Source of the DNA: an uncultured Coriobacteriaceae bacterium
GTDB taxonomy: Bacteria; Actinomycetota; Coriobacteriia; Coriobacteriales; UMGS124
Direction of reading: 5' to 3'
DNA: 6,774 nt
Assembly: GCA_900555105.1 (NCBI GenBank)
Contig: USJP01000090.1
Span: 1 to 6,774 of the forward strand
Part shown: piece by piece, positions 1 through 4,617 of the stretch
How the letters are laid out: every line of letters starts with the position of its first letter
How positions within the stretch are numbered: position 1 is the stretch's first letter
The notes under the pieces: generated by a model
Seen by the model: only the letters and a program-made list of their open reading frames with translations
The model's database searches: none
Told to the model about the DNA's origin: nothing
Translations under genes and position numbers: made by a program

Positions 1-1173
1 ACCACAACGGCCGGCACCCCCGACAAGCCTGTGCCCAACGTCATCGTGAGCAACTTCTCCTACGGCGACGGCACGGGAGCCGTGGCCGCAGGCAGCACGT
101 TCCCGCTCACGTTTGCCTTCACCAACACGAGCACCTCCCTCACCGTTGAGAACCTCGTGGTGTCGGTGGACACGGGCGACCAGTTCACTATCAACGGCGG
201 CACGAACACGTTCTACTCGGCCTACCTGGGCGCGGGCGAGCTGCAGCAGCAGACGCTCAACCTCAAGGCCATATCCGGCGACAAGGCCGTGCCCGGCACC
301 GTGACCATCGGCTTCAAATACGAATATGTGGAGAACAACGAGCGCAAGAGTGCAAACACCGAGGTCAAGCTCACAGTGCCGGTCTTCCAGCCCGACCGCT
401 TCGAACTCGCGAACCCCGTCGCACCCGACTATGCCTCGGTGGGAGAAGAGGCCACCGTCACCATCTCCTACGTCAACAAGGGCAAGTCTGCCGTGTCCAA
501 CGTGGCCGTGAGCATCTCCGGCGAGGGCATCCACACCGAGATGCCCGCGCAGAACGTGGGCAACCTCGAGTCGGGCAAGAGCGGCACCATCGGCCTTGCC
601 TTCACGCCCACGCAGGGCGGCACGCTCAGCCTCACGCTCACCGTGGAGTACGAGAACGCCAACGACGACACGGTGACCAAGACGTTTCCCCTGCAGGTAG
701 ACGTCATGGACGACCCGTATGCCAACATGAGCGACGAGGAGATGCAGGCACTCTTCGGCGGCGGCATGGACGATGACTTTGAGGGAGACGGCGCCCAGCA
801 GGGTCTCCCCGTGCCTGCAATCATTGGCATCGTAGTTGCCGCGCTTGCTGTCATCACCCTGGTCGTCGTTGCCGTGCGCCGCGGAGCCAAGAAGCGCAAG
901 GCAAACCAGAGCTGGGAAGACGATGACGACTGGGGCGACTGGGGCACCACGGTGCCTCCGCTCAACGAGCATGTGCCCGTCATCCCCCGCGGCCAGGACA
1001 CCATCGTGCGCGGCAACGGCGCCAGCCAACCCCATGTGCCTGGCGAGCTGAATCAGACAAGCGGCAGCCAACCCGGCACAGGCCAGCCCGGCACCGTGCA
1101 GCTTGGCACAACCGGCAACGCCTCCACCAGGACAAATGACCCCAGTGGCGCCTCTTCGCACATGAGGCCCTAG
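1..1173 (+). CDS. Membrane-anchored surface protein with CARDB-like beta domains (5' end missing)
   Basis: The reading frame is open from the first base, so the N-terminus lies outside the window; 390 residues are visible, and the GTG at 31 is probably internal. Two consecutive beta-rich domains of about 110 residues each (visible residues about 12-125 and 130-235) show the alternating hydrophobic and Thr/Ser pattern of CARDB/Ig-like adhesion or S-layer-type domains, with phrases such as VTISYVNKGKSAVSNVAVSI. An acidic linker (DDPYANMSDEEMQ) follows, then one clear membrane helix at about 272-293 and a basic stop-transfer stretch RRGAKKRK, which puts the beta domains outside the cell. The cytoplasmic tail has an acidic Trp-rich patch (EDDDDWGDWG) and a Gly/Gln/Thr/Pro-rich low-complexity end. 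It ends 3 nt before the permease gene, so it is probably an accessory or adaptor subunit of that ABC system. Domain naming is by pattern only; the ligand is unknown. Confidence 0.75.
   Translation, partial: TTTAGTPDKPVPNVIVSNFSYGDGTGAVAAGSTFPLTFAFTNTSTSLTVENLVVSVDTGDQFTINGGTNTFYSAYLGAGELQQQTLNLKAISGDKAVPGTVTIGFKYEYVENNERKSANTEVKLTVPVFQPDRFELANPVAPDYASVGEEATVTISYVNKGKSAVSNVAVSISGEGIHTEMPAQNVGNLESGKSGTIGLAFTPTQGGTLSLTLTVEYENANDDTVTKTFPLQVDVMDDPYANMSDEEMQALFGGGMDDDFEGDGAQQGLPVPAIIGIVVAALAVITLVVVAVRRGAKKRKANQSWEDDDDWGDWGTTVPPLNEHVPVIPRGQDTIVRGNGASQPHVPGELNQTSGSQPGTGQPGTVQLGTTGNASTRTNDPSGASSHMRP
1164..1167 (+). promoter_or_regulatory. Ribosome binding site of the permease gene
   Basis: GAGG lies inside the last codons of the upstream gene, 9 nt before the GTG at 1177. 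It supports that GTG over the in-frame ATG at 1201 and suggests translational coupling of the two genes. Confidence 0.5.
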
Positions 1174-1176
1174 CCC

Positions 1177-2592
1177 GTGCGGGCCTCCGACATCGCAGGC
1201 ATGTGCCTGCAGAACCTCAAGCGCAGACGCGCCCGCACCGTCCTCACCTCGCTGGGCGTTCTCGTGGGCACCTGCTCCATCGTTATCATGGTCTCCATCG
1301 GCCTGGGACTCTCCGAGCAGATGAACCAGACGCTCGCACAGATGGGCGACCTCAGCATCATCCAGGTGAATGCGCCGTATGCGTACTCGTCGTCCGACGA
1401 CGGCATCAAGCTCAACGACGAGGCCGTCGCGCAGATGGAGGCAGTCGAGGGCGTCGCCGCCGTGAGCCCCAAGATGCCCCTGTCCCTGGACAGCGACGAC
1501 ACAATGTTCACACTCTATGCTGGCACCGGCGACAGGTACGTGTGCAGCTGGGTCACCATCGTGGGCATGAACGCGTCGGCGCTCGACAGCGTGGGATACG
1601 AACCCATCGAGGGCGAGCAGCTCAAGCCATCTACCAGCGGCATGTCCAAGGCAACAACGGGCGGCGCGATAGATGTGCTTGTGGGCCAGTGGCTCGCCTA
1701 CAACTTCTCCGACACCTACCGCGCCGAGGGAAGCCAGTACGTCGACCGCTATTCCTATCTCTACAACTGGGACGGCACCGGCGACATGCCCGACGAGAGC
1801 CTGGCGCCCGACCCCTTCTTCGACATCCTCTCGGTGGGCAACCTCACGCTCGTCGCGCTCGACTCAAATGGCAACGAGAAGATGCGCTTTACCCTGCATC
1901 CCGTGGGAAAGCTGGCCGAGGACTACTCGAAGGGCGACGAGACGAGCCAGGGCATCGTCATGGACGTGGCCGATGTGCAGGCGATTCTCGCGCAGGTCAG
2001 TGGCAAAACGCCCGCTCTCACCTACAGCCAGGCCATCGTTAAGGTCGACGACATCTCGCACGTGGCCGACGTGGAGAAAGAAATCCAAGGCATGGGCTTC
2101 TCGACCTACTCGATGGAGTCCATCCGCAAACCCATGGAGCAGCAGGCGGCTCAACAGCAGCTCATGCTGGGCGGCCTGGGTGCCATCTCGCTCTTCGTGG
2201 CCGCGCTGGGCATCACGAACACCATGGTGATGAGCATCACCGAACGCACGCGTGAGATCGGCGTGATGAAGGCGCTGGGTTGCTACGTGCGCGACATCCG
2301 GGCGTTGTTCCTGGCCGAGGCGGGCGCCATCGGCCTTCTCGGCGGCGCTGCCGGCTGCCTTGTGAGCTTCGCGGTGTCGCTCGGCATGAACCTCGTGAGC
2401 GCAGGCGACTTCACCGGCGAGGGCTGGCTGCACGCGCTTGTGGGCGGCGGCGCCACGGCCCGCATGTCGGTCATCCCCTGGTGGCTCTACCTGGGCGCCG
2501 TCGTGTTCTCCATGCTCATCGGCCTCGTCTCGGGCTACTACCCGGCGCGCAAGGCGACAAAGATCTCAGCCATCGAGGCAATCAGACAGTAG
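1177..2592 (+). CDS. FtsX/MacB-family ABC transporter permease
   Basis: This is a 471-residue membrane subunit of a MacB/FtsX-type (type VII) ABC transporter. The N-terminus has the family pattern: an amphipathic stretch LQNLKRRRARTVLTSLGV runs into helix 1 (about 22-45). A large extracytoplasmic region (about 46-328) follows, then three C-terminal helices (about 330-352, 375-402, 435-455). Family hallmarks are ERTREIGVMKALG (356-368) after helix 2 and GYYPARKATKISAIEAIR at the C-terminus, the segments that contact the ATPase. MacB-type permeases usually pass conformational change across the membrane rather than form a channel, acting in efflux, lipoprotein handling or envelope stress. The extracytoplasmic region, about 283 residues, looks longer than usual for this fold. 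Start choice: GTG at 1177, with GAGG 9 nt upstream, gives the complete conserved N-terminus. The gene begins 3 nt after the CARDB-like gene. The ATPase partner is not in the window. Confidence 0.93.
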   Translation: MRASDIAGMCLQNLKRRRARTVLTSLGVLVGTCSIVIMVSIGLGLSEQMNQTLAQMGDLSIIQVNAPYAYSSSDDGIKLNDEAVAQMEAVEGVAAVSPKMPLSLDSDDTMFTLYAGTGDRYVCSWVTIVGMNASALDSVGYEPIEGEQLKPSTSGMSKATTGGAIDVLVGQWLAYNFSDTYRAEGSQYVDRYSYLYNWDGTGDMPDESLAPDPFFDILSVGNLTLVALDSNGNEKMRFTLHPVGKLAEDYSKGDETSQGIVMDVADVQAILAQVSGKTPALTYSQAIVKVDDISHVADVEKEIQGMGFSTYSMESIRKPMEQQAAQQQLMLGGLGAISLFVAALGITNTMVMSITERTREIGVMKALGCYVRDIRALFLAEAGAIGLLGGAAGCLVSFAVSLGMNLVSAGDFTGEGWLHALVGGGATARMSVIPWWLYLGAVVFSMLIGLVSGYYPARKATKISAIEAIRQ

Positions 2593-2662
2593 CGAAGCGA
2601 TTGGGGCGGAACCGCCAGGCCAAAGCCCCCACGGCTCCGCCCCATCCGAGCGCAACGCTTCG
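2593..2662 (+). terminator. Nested hairpin directly after the permease stop; possible terminator
   Basis: Two nested inverted repeats start at the base after the stop codon. The outer arms CGAAGCG (2593-2599) and CGCTTCG (2656-2662) match perfectly. The inner arms GGGGCGGAACCG (2603-2614) and CGGCTCCGCCCC (2632-2643) pair at 11 of 12 positions around a 17-nt loop. No T-run follows, so this is not a textbook intrinsic terminator; it could also be a 3'-end stabilising structure or a repeat element. Confidence 0.45.
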
Positions 2663-2851
2663 AGGCGAATACGACACCGCGCCCCTGTGCGTCATGCGCG
2701 CCAAAGCGATGCCGTATTGCCCTCAAGGCATCCACCCAAGGGGCAGCAGCGCTCCAATCAACCCAAACAAGTGCCTGAAAATGAAGGCTTGCGATGTGCC
2801 AGCGCGGCTGTCCCGCGCCCTCACGCGACACATGGGCAGCCGAAGGCGCCG

Positions 2852-2860
2852 TGGTATCAT
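2852..2860 (+). promoter_or_regulatory. Extended -10 promoter element of the LuxR regulator gene
   Basis: TGGTATCAT fits the extended -10 form TGnTATAAT with one mismatch in the hexamer. No good -35 hexamer lies 16-18 nt upstream, which is typical of extended -10 promoters. Transcription would start near 2867, giving a leader of about 40 nt before the GTG. Short arms GGGCA (2834-2838) and TGCCC (2862-2866) flank the element and could be an operator, but 5-bp arms are weak evidence. Confidence 0.45.
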
Positions 2861-2896
2861 GTGCCCTTGTCTCATACGCATATCGGCATTAAGGGG

Positions 2897-2903
2897 AAGG
2901 AGG
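2897..2903 (+). promoter_or_regulatory. Strong Shine-Dalgarno fixing the LuxR start
   Basis: AAGGAGG lies 5 nt before the GTG at 2909. It decides the start: the same frame stays open back to 2438, inside the permease gene, but those upstream codons have no membrane-protein pattern and no comparable ribosome binding site. Confidence 0.8.
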
Positions 2904-2908
2904 TCTGC

Positions 2909-4474
2909 GTGGGACGCATCTGGAACAAAACGCCGGCGTGGCTTTCCGGCATAGAGGCAGACCTGACGCTTGTCGCGGGCTTTGCCTCGTTTCTCGCCGT
3001 CGTCGACTTCCTCTTTTGGGGTGGCGCAGTTTCCAGCATCGCCAGGCCTTACAGCTCGCTCGACATCTTTACGTTTTTCACCATCTCCTGCTTTCTTGTG
3101 GCAGGAGCCACGCTGCTTGGCCTCGCGCTGAGCCATCGGTTCATACTGGCGGCAAAAGACGCGACTGGAATTGTCGCACTTGTCGAGGCGGTAGGCATCG
3201 TCGGCGGAACATGCGTCCTCACAAACCTGTTGACAAGCGAAACTGCCTGCGCGCCCCTTTTGGCGCTCACAGCTGCGGTGCTCGGCCTCGGCCTGGCGGC
3301 GGGTTTCTTCGGCTGGGGATGCACGCTCAAAACGCTACCCCTCGGGCGTCTTGTGGGAACCGTGGGCTGTGCCTGCGTGCTTTTCCCACTCGCCGCCCTG
3401 GTCTTGACGTTCTCACCGACCCTGTCCAAGTACCTCATTGCTGGCGTGCTCACCTGCTGCTCGGTCACGCTCCGCCGTACGGGGACGTATGCGCTTCCCA
3501 TCGGCGAACTCACTGCAAGCGAACCGGACATCAGCGAGTCAAACACCATCGAAAGCGCGAGCACCTTTCAGGCGGCCCAATCTCAGGAAGGAACTTCCGG
3601 CACGGCCCACACCGTCTGGCGAGCCTATGGCATCACTGCCCTCAGCTTCGCTTCGCTGGGTTTCGTGGCGGGCTTGTCTCGCATGGTGGCCCTCAGCAAC
3701 GGCGCCAACAACCTCGCCATCATGCTCGGCTCTCCCCTCTTTACGCTTATCGCCGGCATCGTGATGCTCGGCCTATGGCAAAAACACGGCAAAATTGTGA
3801 CACCCATGGGCTTTTACCAGGCCGCTTTCCCCTTTGCGGCTTCGGGCTTCGTCGTGTTCAGCATTGCCGGGCTGGGACTCAGCACCGCCTTTGCCTGCTT
3901 TGCCAACTTCTTCTTCGAGTTCATGCTCGCCGTCATCACCGTGCACAGTCTAAGCACGCGTGACACCTCGGGCGCATTGCGGCTGCCCACATACTGCCTG
4001 GCATTGGGATTGGCCCTGCTGTTCGCATGCCTGGGAACCCTTGCAAGCCTCATCACGCGCGACCTGTGGGTGGGAAGTCTGCCGGGACTGGCGCTCAGCG
4101 TGGTCGTGTGCATCTACGTGCTCTCTATGGCCCTCATGCTGCAAATGCGCGAGCACCGCAAGCTAGACCAGGATGTGATCGGTGCCCAGGCAGGCAACGA
4201 TGAAAATCTCCCTGTCCAGGATTCGGCCAGCCCCGTAGAGCGCATGGAATCTGCCATCGCCACATGGGCTGAAGGGGCGGCCACAACATATGAGCTGACG
4301 CCGCGCGAAACGGAGATTCTGCCGCTCGTGGTGCGCGGTCTCGACACGCCCACCATCGCCCAGGCGCTTGGCGTGTCCGACAACACCGTGCGCACGCACA
4401 AGAAGAGCCTCTACCGCAAGCTCGACGTACACTCAAAGCAAGAGCTTCTCGAACTCATGTATCAGGCCAGGTAG
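2909..4474 (+). CDS. Membrane LuxR-family transcriptional regulator (about 12 TM segments plus C-terminal HTH)
   Basis: This 521-residue protein joins a transporter-like membrane half to a LuxR/GerE DNA-binding domain. About six hydrophobic helices lie at 17-188, then a roughly 50-residue polar loop rich in Ser, Thr, Glu and Gln (about 190-240), then about five or six more helices to about 415, a 6+6 layout resembling MFS carriers. A polar linker leads to the helix-turn-helix at 461-521, with family features LTPRETEIL (463-471), the recognition region IAQALGVSDNTVRTHKKSLYRKL (its core at 483-505) and DVHSKQELLELM. There is no receiver domain, so it is not an ordinary two-component regulator; the membrane part probably senses a ligand directly. 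Membrane LuxR proteins of this build are abundant in Eggerthellaceae, where some control adjacent reductase genes. The reductase gene starts 143 nt downstream and is the likely target (inference from position). The GTG start is supported by AAGGAGG 5 nt upstream. Confidence 0.93.
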   Translation: MGRIWNKTPAWLSGIEADLTLVAGFASFLAVVDFLFWGGAVSSIARPYSSLDIFTFFTISCFLVAGATLLGLALSHRFILAAKDATGIVALVEAVGIVGGTCVLTNLLTSETACAPLLALTAAVLGLGLAAGFFGWGCTLKTLPLGRLVGTVGCACVLFPLAALVLTFSPTLSKYLIAGVLTCCSVTLRRTGTYALPIGELTASEPDISESNTIESASTFQAAQSQEGTSGTAHTVWRAYGITALSFASLGFVAGLSRMVALSNGANNLAIMLGSPLFTLIAGIVMLGLWQKHGKIVTPMGFYQAAFPFAASGFVVFSIAGLGLSTAFACFANFFFEFMLAVITVHSLSTRDTSGALRLPTYCLALGLALLFACLGTLASLITRDLWVGSLPGLALSVVVCIYVLSMALMLQMREHRKLDQDVIGAQAGNDENLPVQDSASPVERMESAIATWAEGAATTYELTPRETEILPLVVRGLDTPTIAQALGVSDNTVRTHKKSLYRKLDVHSKQELLELMYQAR

Positions 4475-4486
4475 ATAGCTCGCCTA

Positions 4487-4525
4487 ACCCTTGTCATGTG
4501 AAGCCGAGAGCCAACTTCACCCTTG
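4487..4525 (+). repeat. Pair of ACCCTTG direct repeats
   Basis: ACCCTTG occurs at 4487-4493 and again at 4519-4525, a period of 32 bp or about three helical turns. Both copies would face the same side of the DNA upstream of the predicted reductase promoter, overlapping or flanking the GTGAAG/CTTCAC dyad. Seven-base repeats can arise by chance, so function is uncertain. Confidence 0.3.
4498..4520. promoter_or_regulatory. GTGAAG-N11-CTTCAC dyad; candidate regulator site
   Basis: Perfect 6-bp inverted arms lie at 4498-4503 and 4515-4520, separated by 11 nt. The centre (4509) is about 61 bp upstream of the predicted reductase transcription start, a usual place for an activator. Dimeric LuxR-type proteins bind dyads of roughly this size, so the neighbouring regulator is a candidate binder. 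It could instead be a weak transcript-end hairpin of the LuxR gene, 24 nt past its stop; no T-run follows. Confidence 0.4.
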
Positions 4526-4533
4526 CCCAGGCA

Positions 4534-4563
4534 ATGACAATCGCGCTTTGTCCGCGCCATACT
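4534..4563 (+). promoter_or_regulatory. Candidate promoter of the reductase gene
   Basis: ATGACA (4534-4539, 5 of 6 to TTGACA) and CATACT (4558-4563, 4 of 6 to TATAAT) are separated by 18 nt. Transcription would start near 4570 and leave a leader of about 48 nt. The weak -10 would suit an activator-dependent promoter. This is a hand match only. Confidence 0.4.
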
Positions 4564-4574
4564 CGCCTTGGACA
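4549..4574. repeat. TGTCC-N16-GGACA inverted repeat spanning the -10
   Basis: Arms TGTCC (4549-4553) and GGACA (4570-4574) are perfect complements and bracket the candidate -10 hexamer. This is a plausible repressor position, but 5-bp arms with a 16-nt spacer are expected by chance at moderate frequency. Confidence 0.25.
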
Positions 4575-4575
4575 C

Positions 4576-4593
4576 GCACCCAATCGTGGGTGC
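4576..4593 (+). promoter_or_regulatory. Perfect 7-bp hairpin in the reductase leader
   Basis: GCACCCA (4576-4582) and TGGGTGC (4587-4593) pair fully around the tetraloop ATCG. It ends 24 nt before the ATG and directly abuts AAAGGAG (4594-4600). It would sit near the 5' end of the predicted mRNA, so it may protect the transcript or influence ribosome loading; as DNA it could be an operator. There is no T-run after it, so it is not an intrinsic terminator. Confidence 0.5.
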
Positions 4594-4604
4594 AAAGGAG
4601 ACAC

Positions 4605-4611
4605 AAGGGAG
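4605..4611 (+). promoter_or_regulatory. Ribosome binding site of the reductase gene
   Basis: AAGGGAG lies 6 nt before the ATG at 4618 and favours that start. The ATG at 4614 is in another frame. A second Shine-Dalgarno-like AAAGGAG (4594-4600) is 17 nt from the ATG, too distant to be used for this start. Confidence 0.65.
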
Positions 4612-4617
4612 ATATGC

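Larger units (their letters stand above)
2593..2908. other. 316-nt intergenic region between permease and LuxR regulator
   Basis: No convincing gene is seen here. Frames that cross it are extensions or shadows of the neighbouring genes and lack a recognisable protein pattern. It holds the nested hairpin at its left end, a small GC hairpin (GCGCGG at 2802-2807, CCGCGC at 2813-2818, 5-nt loop), an extended -10 element at 2852-2860 and a strong ribosome binding site at 2897-2903. The section 2663-2800 shows no structure I can support. Confidence 0.6.

Noticed and set aside
468..1016. Minus-strand open frame opposite the CARDB-like gene
   Set aside because: It is a shadow of a gene with clear domain and membrane architecture; the minus product shows no recognisable pattern.
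1028..1130. Possible tandem repeat in the Gly/Gln/Pro/Thr-rich tail of the CARDB-like gene
   Set aside because: Short related phrases (SQPGTGQPGTVQLGTT) recur loosely but with no fixed unit length; called low complexity rather than a true repeat array.
1203..2042. Second + frame inside the permease gene
   Set aside because: Its translation is Arg/His/Pro-rich, typical of an out-of-frame read of high-GC coding sequence, and it is fully contained in a well-supported gene.
2438..2908. N-terminal extension of the LuxR reading frame back into the permease gene
   Set aside because: The extra 157 codons overlap the permease gene, read as Arg/Pro/Ser-rich shadow text and lack a ribosome site; the GTG at 2909 has AAGGAGG at ideal spacing.
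2280..2954. + frame bridging the permease end, the gap and the LuxR start
   Set aside because: It overlaps two supported genes, is Arg-rich without domain signals and has no ribosome site.
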